DNA of 64,000 nt, taken from positions 1,488,001 to 1,552,000 of the forward strand of contig CBDCNI010000001.1 of the NCBI GenBank assembly GCA_965219175.1, given 5' to 3'. Source of the DNA: JBBPZK01 sp965219175 (lineage in GTDB: Bacteria > Actinomycetota > Rubrobacteria > Rubrobacterales > Rubrobacteraceae). Positions 25,991 through 33,883 of the stretch are shown piece after piece. The translations under genes were made by a program, and so were the position numbers. The notes below the pieces were generated by a model. The model did no database searches. It saw nothing but the letters and a program-made list of their open reading frames with translations, and was not told the origin of the DNA. Every line of letters starts with the position of its first letter. Positions within the stretch are counted from its first letter, which is position 1.

Positions 25991-26688
25991 CGCCCGCCTC
26001 CCGCGACCGGCAGAAAATAGAAATCTCCGTCGTAATACCAACACTGAACGAATCCTCAAACGTAGGCGCGCTCCTGAAACAACTCGACCGAATTCCCGGT
26101 ATACACGAGGTCATCGTGGCCGACGGAGGCTCCTCTGACGGTACGCAGCGAATCGTCTCTCGCACCGCCCGCCTGGTAGAGAGCGAGCCGGGGCGCGGCA
26201 TCCAACTCCGGGCAGGCGCGGAAGTCGCGACGGGCGACGTTATCCTCTTTCTCCACGCAGATGTCGAGCTTCCGCTGAACGTGGCCGTCCAGATAGAACA
26301 GGCTGTTCGGGACGGATACGTCGGGGGAAACTTCCGACTACAGTACCCGGAAGGCGGACCTCTCGGGCGCTGGCTGGAGAGGCTCGCGCCACTATATCGG
26401 AGGTTTGGTCGTTACTACGGAGATTCCGGGATATTCGTCCGACGCGACGTTTATCTGGCGTGCGGAGGAATGCCACACCTCCCGATCATGGAAGACATCG
26501 TCTTCGTCCGCCGCTTGGAAGCCTCTGGCCCGACAGCCTACCTGCCCGGACCCATCCGCAGCGACACCCGCCGGTGGAGAGGACGGTCGCTACGCACCCT
26601 CGCCCTCTGGGGCTCCATGCAAACCGCCTTCGCGCTCGGGGTGAGCCCCTGGCAACTCGTCCGTTTCTACAGAGCGGCGAAAGGGTGA
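25987..26688 (+). CDS. TIGR04283-type glycosyltransferase family 2, start codon unclear
   Basis: GT-A fold enzyme of the group called 'arsenosugar biosynthesis glycosyltransferase'. The name comes from gene neighbourhoods and the activity here is untested. ISVVIPTLNESSNVGALLKQ opens the fold, EVIVADGGSSDGTQ and FLHADVELP give the nucleotide-sugar/DxD region, and GGMPHLPIMEDIVF the acceptor side. The first canonical start, GTG 26116, would remove the conserved first strand. No ATG, GTG or TTG occurs in frame for more than 250 bases upstream. ATA 25987 overlaps the MFS stop (ATAG) and ATA 26017 and ATC 26023 are other options, none with a good Shine-Dalgarno. It overlaps the next gene by four bases. 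Confidence 0.8.
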   Translation: MAPASRDRQKIEISVVIPTLNESSNVGALLKQLDRIPGIHEVIVADGGSSDGTQRIVSRTARLVESEPGRGIQLRAGAEVATGDVILFLHADVELPLNVAVQIEQAVRDGYVGGNFRLQYPEGGPLGRWLERLAPLYRRFGRYYGDSGIFVRRDVYLACGGMPHLPIMEDIVFVRRLEASGPTAYLPGPIRSDTRRWRGRSLRTLALWGSMQTAFALGVSPWQLVRFYRAAKG

Positions 26689-27341
26689 GCGGGATCTCTC
26701 GCACCCTTATAATGGCGAAAGCTCCCGTTCCAGGCACGGTAAAAACCCGCCTGAAGCTCGCCCCCGAGAAGGCGGCCCGGCTGCAGGAAGCCCTGCTCGC
26801 GGACACTATCGAGAAGGTCCGCGCTATAGGTTCTATCGGGTCTGTGACCATCGCGGGGAGCCCGGCAGAGCGCCTGGATCTCTTGGTCCCGCTCTTGCCT
26901 GACGAGATCGCCCTCATCCCACAAGTAGAAGGAGACCTCGGAAGGAAGATGTTTGCGGCGGTAAAGACGCTCTTCGCGGAATCGTCGGTGCCGGTCTTGG
27001 TCCTCGGCACCGACGCGCCGACCCTACCGCCGGAGTACATAGAGCGAGCAGCCCATGCGCTCCTTACCCACGACGCCTCCATAGTCCCGAGCACCGACGG
27101 CGGTTACGTCCTTCTCGGCCTCCGAGAACCGCACGAAGGACTCTTCTCCGGCATCGAATGGTCCACCGGAGTAGTGTACGAGCAGACGCTAGCGGCAGCT
27201 CGAAACGCCGGTCTATCCGTCCACGAAGAAAAAGCCTGGTATGACGTAGACACGCCGGAGGACCTGAACATCTTGAAGGAAACGCTCGCCCGAGACCCGC
27301 AACACGCGCCCCGTGTCGCCCGCGTGTTGGAGAATCTTTAG
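26685..27341 (+). CDS. TIGR04282-type DUF2064 glycosyltransferase
   Basis: 218 residues from GTG 26685, which overlaps the preceding stop (GTGA). Signature segments are TLIMAKAPVPGTVKTRL at the N-terminus, VLGTDAPTLPPEYIERA and IVPSTDGGYVLLGLRE in the middle, and WYDVDTPEDLNIL near the end. This is the nucleotidyltransferase-like DUF2064 family, usually encoded next to the TIGR04283 type as here. The shared label 'arsenosugar' is by association only. No arsM or radical-SAM partner is in the window. Confidence 0.87.
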   Translation: MSGISRTLIMAKAPVPGTVKTRLKLAPEKAARLQEALLADTIEKVRAIGSIGSVTIAGSPAERLDLLVPLLPDEIALIPQVEGDLGRKMFAAVKTLFAESSVPVLVLGTDAPTLPPEYIERAAHALLTHDASIVPSTDGGYVLLGLREPHEGLFSGIEWSTGVVYEQTLAAARNAGLSVHEEKAWYDVDTPEDLNILKETLARDPQHAPRVARVLENL

Positions 27342-27376
27342 AGCAACAGGGCTTTATTCCGCGCCGCTCGCGGTGC

Positions 27377-27382
27377 TATGCT
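27377..27382 (+). promoter_or_regulatory. Leaderless-type -10 box (TATGCT)
   Basis: TATGCT, seven bases, ATG 27390. The box itself contains an earlier in-frame ATG (27378). Because the box would be the promoter, ATG 27390 is favoured as the real start. Confidence 0.5.
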
Positions 27383-27389
27383 GGCCGGG

Positions 27390-28157
27390 ATGGACTTGAG
27401 CCCATACCTGGACCTCGCCGTGCGTACCGCCTACGACGCCGGTCGCCTGACGCTCGGCCACTTCCAGACGGGAGTACGGCCGGAGTTCAAGGACGACGAC
27501 ACGCCGGTCACGGTCGCCGACCGGGAAGCTGAAACTCTGATGCGCGGGAGCATCCGGGAAAAGTATCCCACGCACACGCTCGTCGGTGAAGAGTACGGCA
27601 CCGAAGATGGTTCCTTGGAGACCCATCGTTGGATCCTCGACCCAATAGACGGGACCAAGTCCTTTATCCGGGGAGTACCGTTATACGGTGTCCTGATCGG
27701 CCTGGAGATAGAAGGCTCCTGCGAAGTCGGCGCCGCCTACTTCCCCGCCCTAAACGAGATGATCTACGCCGCAACCGGACAGGGATGCTACCTGAACGGC
27801 CGCCGTGTCCACGTAACAGACACCGAAATCCTCGGCCGCAGCTACGCCTCGTTCACGGACCCGGCCAGCTTCGAGGAGCACGGCCGCGACCAAGCGTGGC
27901 AGCAGATACAAAAAGCCACCTACTACCGCGCCGGTTGGTCCGACGCCTACGGCCACGCCCTCGTCGCAACCGGGAGGCTGGAGCTAATGCTCGACCCGGT
28001 CATGAACCCCTGGGACTGCGGACCATTCCCACCCATCCTGCGCGAAGCCGGCGGCTACTTCGGAGACTGGTCCGGGAAAGAAACCATCTACGGCGGCGAA
28101 GCCCTAAGCACTACCCGAAACCTACTCCCAGAAGTCCTGAAACTCCTGAAAGACTGA
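27390..28157 (+). CDS. hisN: Histidinol-phosphatase (HisN, inositol monophosphatase family)
   Basis: 255 residues of the Mg-dependent IMPase fold. VGEEYG carries the first metal acid, ILDPIDGTKSFIRGVPLYG the DxxDGT motif with the FIRGVP extension typical of HisN-type enzymes, and NPWDCGPFPPILREAGG the C-terminal acid. It removes phosphate from histidinol phosphate in the penultimate stage of histidine synthesis; a general inositol-phosphatase role is the alternative. hisH-hisA are about 26 kb away, so the pathway is scattered. ATG 27390 is preferred over 27378 because of the TATGCT box. Confidence 0.85.
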   Translation: MDLSPYLDLAVRTAYDAGRLTLGHFQTGVRPEFKDDDTPVTVADREAETLMRGSIREKYPTHTLVGEEYGTEDGSLETHRWILDPIDGTKSFIRGVPLYGVLIGLEIEGSCEVGAAYFPALNEMIYAATGQGCYLNGRRVHVTDTEILGRSYASFTDPASFEEHGRDQAWQQIQKATYYRAGWSDAYGHALVATGRLELMLDPVMNPWDCGPFPPILREAGGYFGDWSGKETIYGGEALSTTRNLLPEVLKLLKD

Positions 28158-28170
28158 ACCCATTGACGGT

Positions 28171-28500
28171 TTATCCGAACACGAGGATAGAGACCGCCCA
28201 GACGCCGCTGCAGAGAAAGATGCCCGTCGAGACGATGAGACAAGAGCGGTAGATAGTCTCCGGGCCGGAGCCGTAATCCTCGCGTTTGTGATGATAGGCG
28301 AGTAATCCGGCGGAAAGGCTGCAAGCCCCCGATAGCCCCGCTGTCAACAGTAGCGATGTCATCACCCCGAACCGCTCCACGACAACGCCCGGCGGCCTCG
28401 ACGATACAAAGTACGCGAGCCAGGCCAGCAGCCCGAACAGCGACAACCCAAAGACAACCTCCAGGAGTCGGACGACCGCTTTCGGCAACCCTTGCCTCAT
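28171..28500 (-). CDS. Small integral membrane protein, 109 aa
   Basis: Three hydrophobic helices (about 10-30, 42-65 and 85-107) with a basic N-terminus, and a charged loop (YHHKREDYGSGPETIYR) between helices two and three. I do not recognise a family. It converges on hisN with only a 13-base gap and lies downstream of glnA on the same strand, but a strong hairpin stands between. Confidence 0.55.
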   Translation of the reverse strand: MRQGLPKAVVRLLEVVFGLSLFGLLAWLAYFVSSRPPGVVVERFGVMTSLLLTAGLSGACSLSAGLLAYHHKREDYGSGPETIYRSCLIVSTGIFLCSGVWAVSILVFG

Positions 28501-28576
28501 ATTGTCGATGCTACGACAAAGTCGACGCCGGTACGAGCGCAGCTCGTCTCAAGTCAAAAAGCGGCGCACGCGACGA

Positions 28577-28601
28577 GGGGCGCGGAATTCTTCCGCGCCC
28601 C
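28577..28601 (-). terminator. Perfect GC-rich hairpin downstream of glnA
   Basis: GGGGCGCGGAA, TTC loop, TTCCGCGCCCC: an 11-pair perfect stem 37 bases after the glnA stop. No T-run follows on either strand, so it may work as a barrier or mRNA-stabilising end rather than a classic terminator. Confidence 0.65.
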
Positions 28602-28637
28602 AAACCTGACGAGCTAATTAGCTGAAGTGCTGACCAG

Positions 28638-29969
28638 CTAAAGGATCGGCAGGAACTTCTCCAGTTCGTAGGGAGTTACCTGCACCCGGTAGTCCTCGAA
28701 CTCCTCGCGCTTGAGTTGAAGCAGGCGGGTGAAGACGTGTTCACCGAGCGCCTTGTGCAGAAGCTCCGAGTTTTCGGCTTCCTTGATCGCCTCGCCGAGG
28801 TCTGCCGGGAGGCTCTGGATGCCCATTTTCTCCCGCTCCTCGGGCGTTAGGTTGTACAGGTTGCGCTCCATCGGCTCTGGAAGCTCGTAGCCCTTCTCGA
28901 TGCCTTCGAGGCCCGCGTGCAAGAGCGCCGCGAAGCACAGGTAGATGTTCGCCGCCGGGTCGGGGCAGCGAAGCTCCATCCTGGTCGCCTTCTCCTCGCC
29001 CGGATGGTAGAGCGGTACCCGGACCAGCGCCGAGCGGTTTCGGCGGCTCCAGGCGATGTAGACCGGGGCCTCGTAGCCCGGCACCAGACGCTTGTAGGAG
29101 TTGACATGCTGGGCGAAGATTATGGAGAGTTCGCGGGCGTGACGGAGCTGACCCGCTATAAACGCCTTTGCCTCTTCCGAGAGGAAGTTTTCGCTGTCGG
29201 CGTCGAAGAAAGCGTTCTTGCCGTTCGAGAATAGGCTCTGATGGGTGTGCATCCCCGAGCCGTTCTGGTCGCGCAGCGGCTTCGGCATGAAGGTCGCGTA
29301 GACACCGTGGCGCGTGGCGATCTCCTTGACGACCGTCTTGTAGGTCATCACCTTGTCGGCCATCGTGACCGCATCGTCGAAACGAAGGTCGATCTCGTGC
29401 TGACTGATGCCGACCTCGTGGTGGGAATACTCGACTTTTATACCGAGCTCCTCCAGCGCCAGCACCGTCTCCCGCCGCAGGCTCGTCGCCGCGTCGAGCG
29501 TCGTCAGGTCGAAATAGCCGCCGTAGTCCAGCGGAACCGTCCCGGCCGAGTCCCTGAAGTAGAAAAACTCAAGCTCAGGTCCGCAGTAGAACTTGTCGAA
29601 GCCCATCTCGTTCGCGCGCTCGAGCGCGCGCCGCAAGACGTAGCGCGGGTCGCCGACGTAAGGGTCGCCCTCGGGCGTCTGAACGTCGCAGATCATGCGG
29701 GCCGTCCGGTTCTCGCCTGGGCTCCAAGGAATGATCTTGAACGTCGAGGGATCGGGCATGGCGATCATGTCCGACTCCTCTATGTCCTGGTAACCCGTGA
29801 TGGAAGACCCGTCGAAACCCATCCCGCCGTCCAGCGCGTCCTCTAGCTCCTCGACCGTGATCGCGAAACTCTTCAAAGTCCCCAAAATATCCGTGAACCA
29901 CAGCCGGATGAACCTTACATCGTTCTCCTGAGCCTGCTTAATAACGTCCTGCTTGCTCGTAGCCGCCAA
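28638..29969 (-). CDS. glnA: Glutamine synthetase type I (GSI-alpha size class)
   Basis: 443 residues. GSI condenses glutamate and ammonia with ATP as a dodecamer. The substrate loop is MGFDGSSITGYQDIEESDM, the metal and ATP regions are in GPELEFFYF, HHEVGISQHEIDLRF and HTHQSLFSNG, and YEAPVYIAW and RCPDPAANIYL complete the active site. Length and the NLYNLTPEEREKMGI segment fit the alpha class, which normally is not adenylylated and is feedback-controlled. The Tyr in NLYNL still sits where beta-class enzymes are modified. The start is TTG 29969 with GGGAGG five bases before. The upstream 370-base region probably holds its regulation. Confidence 0.95.
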   Translation of the reverse strand: MAATSKQDVIKQAQENDVRFIRLWFTDILGTLKSFAITVEELEDALDGGMGFDGSSITGYQDIEESDMIAMPDPSTFKIIPWSPGENRTARMICDVQTPEGDPYVGDPRYVLRRALERANEMGFDKFYCGPELEFFYFRDSAGTVPLDYGGYFDLTTLDAATSLRRETVLALEELGIKVEYSHHEVGISQHEIDLRFDDAVTMADKVMTYKTVVKEIATRHGVYATFMPKPLRDQNGSGMHTHQSLFSNGKNAFFDADSENFLSEEAKAFIAGQLRHARELSIIFAQHVNSYKRLVPGYEAPVYIAWSRRNRSALVRVPLYHPGEEKATRMELRCPDPAANIYLCFAALLHAGLEGIEKGYELPEPMERNLYNLTPEEREKMGIQSLPADLGEAIKEAENSELLHKALGEHVFTRLLQLKREEFEDYRVQVTPYELEKFLPIL

Positions 29970-30336
29970 CCTTACCTCCCGTACTACTCTTACAGTGCCA
30001 TGAACAGTAGCGTGCGAAAGACACCCTCAAAACCTGTAACCAGGGAGCTTTCTTGCACCTCTGTCAGTATGATAAGCAGATAAACACCCGCTGAATACGG
30101 CCCAAAGTACAAGTCAAAAGCTTTTTGTGGGCATCATATTTAGCCAATTGTATAAAAGCACGGCCAAAGATGTTTTGAAAGGTGACTCTTTTATAGGAGT
30201 GTGTCTTTTATGTGGGGCGTTCGTTGTGTGAGATGGGTTACCGGGACGGGACGATGTAGAATCACGTTTGCTAGATTGGCGGCTTAGAGCTTGCCGGCAG
30301 TGTTCGTGTAGGAGAGTCGAGCGTAAAAGGGGAGAG
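29970..30336 (+). other. Divergent intergenic region, glnA / 278-aa membrane gene
   Basis: About 370 bases without a gene, AT-richer than the flanks. On the plus strand a TAGAAT box lies at 30257, 80 bases before ATG 30337. On the minus strand TTGGGC and TATCTG spaced by 17 bases (around 30075-30105) are a weak candidate for the glnA promoter. I see no clear nitrogen-regulator operator. The stretch with several A/T runs near 30110-30200 could be a protein-binding site. Confidence 0.35.
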
Positions 30337-31173
30337 ATGAGCGACAGCCCGCAAGACGAACCTCGGGAGCGCCGCAGGCGGGGTCCGCTGGGGGATCATG
30401 AGGAAGAGCAGACGCGACCGGCTGATGGAAACAGTGAGGCGGAAGATTCGTCCGCCACGAGGTTGATACCCGGCGGATCGACTCGTCGCAGTGGAGGCGG
30501 AGACGAGAGGACCCGCGCTATCCCGGAGGACGAGTCCGGGCGGACGCGCAAGGCGAGCGTGATACGTCCTTCCGGTTCCGGCCGCAACAGGGAGGGGAGT
30601 CGTCCGAGGGAGTCTTCGAGCGGCTACTACGAGGCTGCTGAGGAGCGAGAGCTACGGCTTCAGGAGCTTTATGGCGGGGTCGACTGGCTGGCGAGTTTCC
30701 TGGGGTTTATCTTCGCGGCGGTTGTCGGGGGAGTGCTCTCGGCCATCGCGGCGCTCGTGGTCGGGCGTCTGGGGTTGCCGTTGAGTTTCAGTGGTGGGGC
30801 GCTCGGGACGTCGGCCGTGACGGCGCTTGTCGTGCTCGGGGTTCTGGTCTTCCTGACCTTCTTCTGCGGCGGATACGTGGCCGGACGGCTGGCCCGCTTC
30901 GACGGCGGACGCAACGGGGTGATGGTTGTCGTGTGGGCGCTCGTGGTAGCGGCGATCTCGCTATCAGTCGGCCCTCTCTTGCCCGGACAGATCTTCTCCT
31001 ACCTGCAGGGCTTCGTCCAGAGCACCCTTCTACCCGCACTCGATACACTGACCGGCATGGGCGCGCTTGGGATCGGCATCCTGATCGGGGCGATCCTGCT
31101 AATGCTCCTCGGGGGCTTCGCCGGCGGACGCCTCGGCGCCCGCTACCACAGCGAGATAGACCGGACTATATAA
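30337..31173 (+). CDS. Membrane protein with long disordered N-terminus
   Basis: 278 residues. The first 110 are hydrophilic and disordered, rich in Arg, Glu, Ser and Gly. They are followed by four hydrophobic segments (about 125-150, 158-182, 193-215 and 240-262) with Gly-rich helices: FCGGYVAGRLARFDGG and LLGGFAGGRLGARYH are two related GG-x-GGR-type motifs, suggesting an internal repeat of a two-helix unit. Function unknown. ATG 30337 has GGGGAG upstream. A 45-aa basic protein gene follows on the same strand. Confidence 0.65.
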   Translation: MSDSPQDEPRERRRRGPLGDHEEEQTRPADGNSEAEDSSATRLIPGGSTRRSGGGDERTRAIPEDESGRTRKASVIRPSGSGRNREGSRPRESSSGYYEAAEERELRLQELYGGVDWLASFLGFIFAAVVGGVLSAIAALVVGRLGLPLSFSGGALGTSAVTALVVLGVLVFLTFFCGGYVAGRLARFDGGRNGVMVVVWALVVAAISLSVGPLLPGQIFSYLQGFVQSTLLPALDTLTGMGALGIGILIGAILLMLLGGFAGGRLGARYHSEIDRTI

Positions 31174-31215
31174 GGCTAGATTACACAAACTAGAGAAACC
31201 GAAACAGGGAGAATC

Positions 31216-31353
31216 ATGAGCAAGATAGCCATAAAGATACTCAAGAGCAAGACCGGGCGCCGCGTGGTGATGCGGGCGCTCAAGAGCAGCCGCGTGCGTC
31301 GGGTGATGGCGCGACAAGTCCAGAAGCAGTTCCTGCGCCGCTTCGGCCGCTAG
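31216..31353 (+). CDS. 45-aa strongly basic small protein
   Basis: A 45-residue frame from ATG 31216 with AGGGAG upstream. It begins MSKIAIKILKSKTGRRVVM and ends FLRRFGR, with about 15 Arg/Lys and no acidic residue. Amphipathic helix patterns are likely. It lies 42 bases after the membrane-protein gene, so may be translated from the same mRNA. Candidates are a nucleic-acid- or membrane-binding peptide; no family recognised. Regular codons and a good ribosome site argue that it is real. Confidence 0.6.
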   Translation: MSKIAIKILKSKTGRRVVMRALKSSRVRRVMARQVQKQFLRRFGR

Positions 31354-31399
31354 GGTAAGCTTCAATGACAGTCTGGGGCGTAGTCCATGTAAATAGATT

Positions 31400-32138
31400 G
31401 GCTCAAGACTAGAATAGCAGTCTATTCCTGAGTAGTTTAAGCAATACCCCATAAAGATTCTCGTGCCTGTGGTTGAAGCGAAACTCACACTCTTTTAGGT
31501 GCAGGTAAAGTAGCTCTTTCCTTATGCCCCTACGTCTGGCCAGCCGCGTCTTTACCGTACCCCAGAATGCCTCTATGCCTTTTATGTGCGAGTGTTCGTT
31601 GGAGAACCGGCCTTCCTCTTCCTTGTTGATCCTGTAGTGCTTGTCCTAGCCCAGGTCGACTAATCCATCGTAGCCTCTCCAGCCATCGGAGTGGATGACG
31701 CTTTCGGATGTAACCTTGCCCCGGATAACCGCTTGTAGCGTTGCTTTCCTCGCGTCGGGGATGATCTCGGTGTAGACGTGACCGTTGCGCTTGAAGATGC
31801 CGAACACGATCGTCTTGTGTCCGGCTCCTCTGCCCCGCTTACCTCGAACTCGTCTCGCTCCGAAGTAGGATTCGTCCACCTCCACCACTCCAGATAGCTT
31901 TAACTGCTCTTCACAGTGCTCTGCTATGCGTTTGCGAATCTCCATGAGGTAGCGGTTCACGCTGTTGCGGTTGAGGTTGGTCAGCTGGGAGATCTTGGTG
32001 GCTTCCAGATCGAGTGCGAAGAGCTTTATGAGTTGGCGGAGTTTAGCCTCTGAAATTCGAGAACGCCTAGCGTACTTGTTTTTGCCCTTCATTGGCTAGC
32101 TTTTAGCACCTCCCATGGTGCCGTGCTAGTCTTGAGCC
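31400..32138 (-). mobile_element. Degenerate IS1595-type insertion sequence
   Basis: Perfect 13-base terminal inverted repeats, GGCTCAAGACTAG at 31400-31412 and its complement at 32126-32138, bound a 739-base element with one transposase frame. Bases outside the repeats show no 8-base target duplication. The transposase is interrupted by a stop codon. The element sits at the edge of an AT-rich stretch with three small membrane-protein genes. Confidence 0.85.
31409..32092 (-). pseudogene. IS1595-family transposase, in-frame TAG
   Basis: DDE-type transposase of the ISXO2-like group, 227 codons without the helical zinc N-terminal region of longer members. GVVEVDESYFGARRVRGKRG carries the first catalytic Asp, SVIHSDGWRGYDGLVDLG the second, and GIEAFWGTVKTRLARRRG the Glu or Asn region. 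TAG at 31646-31648 follows DLG, where homologues have Tyr, so TAC to TAG is likely. The frame then runs on intact to the end (KHYRINKEEEGRFSNEH). It is therefore a recent single-base inactivation unless suppressed. TTG/ATG start at 32092. Confidence 0.88.
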
Positions 32139-32175
32139 ATTGAAAAATGCGTAGCGAAACAGCAAGGGAGTTTTC

Positions 32176-32511
32176 ATGAGTTCTCCTAGGAACCCTGCTG
32201 GGAATCACCTCACATCTCTTCTGGCGAAGCTTTTGTGGGAACCGAGTAGAAAGCTGACAGCACTATACTTGGGAATTGGAGTTCTTATTACGGCTGTCCT
32301 ACTAAGCTATTTCATCTTGTATGGAACCTCCGCGACCTCTCTTGTGCAAAGCCTCGCACCCTTGGCGTTTTTCTCCGCGGGACTTGAAAATCTTGCTTAT
32401 GGAAAGTGGCGTGTACCGTGCGTGCTACTGCGTTTGGCGAGCTACTTATTTGCCGTGTCCTACCTCGTTGGTGGCATCATCTTGAGTATAGCTCTGGGAT
32501 TGACCATTTAG
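32176..32511 (+). CDS. AT-rich small membrane protein, 111 aa
   Basis: Three to four hydrophobic segments (ALYLGIGVLITAVLLSYFIL, SLAPLAFFSAGLENLAYG, LFAVSYLVGGIILSIALGL) after a short polar N-terminus. No family recognised. AGGGAG stands before ATG. GC content is well below that of the window, and codon use (many AT-ending codons) differs. It lies 38 bases outside the IS end and is the first of three similar genes. Confidence 0.6.
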   Translation: MSSPRNPAGNHLTSLLAKLLWEPSRKLTALYLGIGVLITAVLLSYFILYGTSATSLVQSLAPLAFFSAGLENLAYGKWRVPCVLLRLASYLFAVSYLVGGIILSIALGLTI

Positions 32512-32591
32512 AGTGAGTATTTGTAGACAAAGATAAAATCTTCGGGGCGCTTGAGATAATGGTGAAAGCTCTCGACATCGGAGGCTGCATC

Positions 32592-32987
32592 GTGAACATC
32601 AACAGTAGACGAACTATTAGATTGAACAAGATAGTTCTAAGCACTGTCGTTATTGTGGTTGCCGCGTTGCTCACCTATAGTGCTGTGACTGCTTCGTCTG
32701 GGTTTCTATTGCTAGTTGGTTATCTGATAGGCGTTGGAGCAACCTGCGGCGCTTTCTTCTCTCTCAAGAGGTACTTACGAAGTGGCAATACCATGAACCT
32801 CCGTACTGCAAAACGGTATGTTGCCTTTAGCTTGTTCTGTGTCTCTATAGCTGTGATTTCCGCGCTCCTAGCTTACAGCAGTACAGTATCTACTACATAT
32901 GGCTCTCTCGTTGATGGGATCGCAGGCGGTCTGGCTTTCGGGTTATTCCCGATCTTTATACTCTCAATAAACTCACGCGAATCGTAG
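32592..32987 (+). CDS. AT-rich membrane protein, 131 aa
   Basis: GTG 32592 is preceded at seven bases by GGAGG, so it is preferred to ATG 32559. The product starts with basic residues (NINSRRTIRLNK) and has four hydrophobic segments (IVLSTVVIVVAALLTY, SGFLLLVGYLIGVGATCG, YVAFSLFCVSIAVISALLAY, GLAFGLFPIFIL). Unrecognised. It shares low GC and general layout with the genes at 32176 and 33324. Confidence 0.6.
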   Translation: MNINSRRTIRLNKIVLSTVVIVVAALLTYSAVTASSGFLLLVGYLIGVGATCGAFFSLKRYLRSGNTMNLRTAKRYVAFSLFCVSIAVISALLAYSSTVSTTYGSLVDGIAGGLAFGLFPIFILSINSRES

Positions 32988-33323
32988 AGATTTAGCAAAA
33001 CCGTCGGATATGCACATGCGCAGCAGCTGAATATCGACGCATCCTTTTGGACCAAAATATCGTCCCAAAGGATGATTCCCGCGTTTCCGAGTTGAGGCAA
33101 GCTACTCGCGTTGGAGTAGACGCAAACCTCGTGGAAGGAGAAGATCATTGCACAACAAGCACGAATGTACGATCGTACATAACCATTCAAACGTCAGGTA
33201 ACAGATCTGATGCAGAACGAGCCTGTTGCTCTTTACTCACATGAGTTTGATTGTATCTGTTACCTGCAGCTTCCCAACCGGTATTGTATTGTGGTGTGCA
33301 AACGTGAAACGAGTTTGAGGGCT
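32988..33323 (+). other. AT-rich intergenic stretch
   Basis: About 335 bases without a supported gene. It carries short frames only, none with ribosome site plus start. No inverted repeats of note. It may hold the promoter for the 87-aa gene; TTGTAT/TGTATT stretches near 33250-33290 are too many to choose from. Confidence 0.3.
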
Positions 33324-33587
33324 ATGAAATTAGTAACTAAATATCGAAATTGGCGACGCAACAGGACTTTCACTGCTTTTGTTTTACTCATGGCTGCATC
33401 TGCTGTTCTGCAAGCGATCGTTGCTAATTACTGGCTTGCACTTGGTTTAGGGTGTGCAGCAACAACACTCGCGCCGGAACTCCTTCCTAAAAGTACACGA
33501 GACAAACGCATAGTAAAGATGCTACCTTACATGTTAGTACCCGTTGGTGTTGTAGCGTTGTTTTTGGGTATTTCGTCGGCTGGCTAA
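33324..33587 (+). CDS. AT-rich small membrane protein, 87 aa
   Basis: Starts at ATG 33324 with GAGGG upstream; a longer in-frame version from 33210 lacks support. A basic N-terminus (KLVTKYRNWRRNR) is followed by two or three hydrophobic segments (TFTAFVLLMAASAVLQAIVA, MLPYMLVPVGVVALFLGI). Unrecognised. Third member of the AT-rich group. Confidence 0.55.
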   Translation: MKLVTKYRNWRRNRTFTAFVLLMAASAVLQAIVANYWLALGLGCAATTLAPELLPKSTRDKRIVKMLPYMLVPVGVVALFLGISSAG

Positions 33588-33883
33588 CTCGCAGCCAGCT
33601 CATCACATTTATTACTCTATCGATGATCTGTTCGTGCCAGTCACGCTTGCCCTGATTACCTGGATAGGCACGCTGAGAGTGAGCAGGCTGGTATCGCGTC
33701 TGGCAGCCGGAAGATAAACGATCTTTTGGGTATGTTCCTCAGTCGGCTACTTTTGATAGAGGCTCATGTGGCCTACGAGCTTCTCTCCCGACTCCAGCCA
33801 CGTCCCTCGACTTTTCATCCTAGTTGCGCAACAATTGTGGAACTGAGACAACAAGCTTTAGACAAGAAGGAGGCAAGGAGATC
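33588..33883 (+). other. Intergenic region before surface-protein gene
   Basis: Nearly 300 bases with no gene I can support. One 51-codon frame (33734-33886) ends inside the ribosome-site region of the next gene and has no homology signal. AAGGAGGCAAGGAG near its 3' end is the Shine-Dalgarno of the next gene. Confidence 0.3.

Noticed and set aside
28612..28623. AGCTAATTAGCT palindrome after glnA
   Set aside because: Too short and isolated to assign; likely chance in an AT-rich bit.
29241..29846. Plus-strand frame of 201 codons
   Set aside because: Antisense shadow of glnA.
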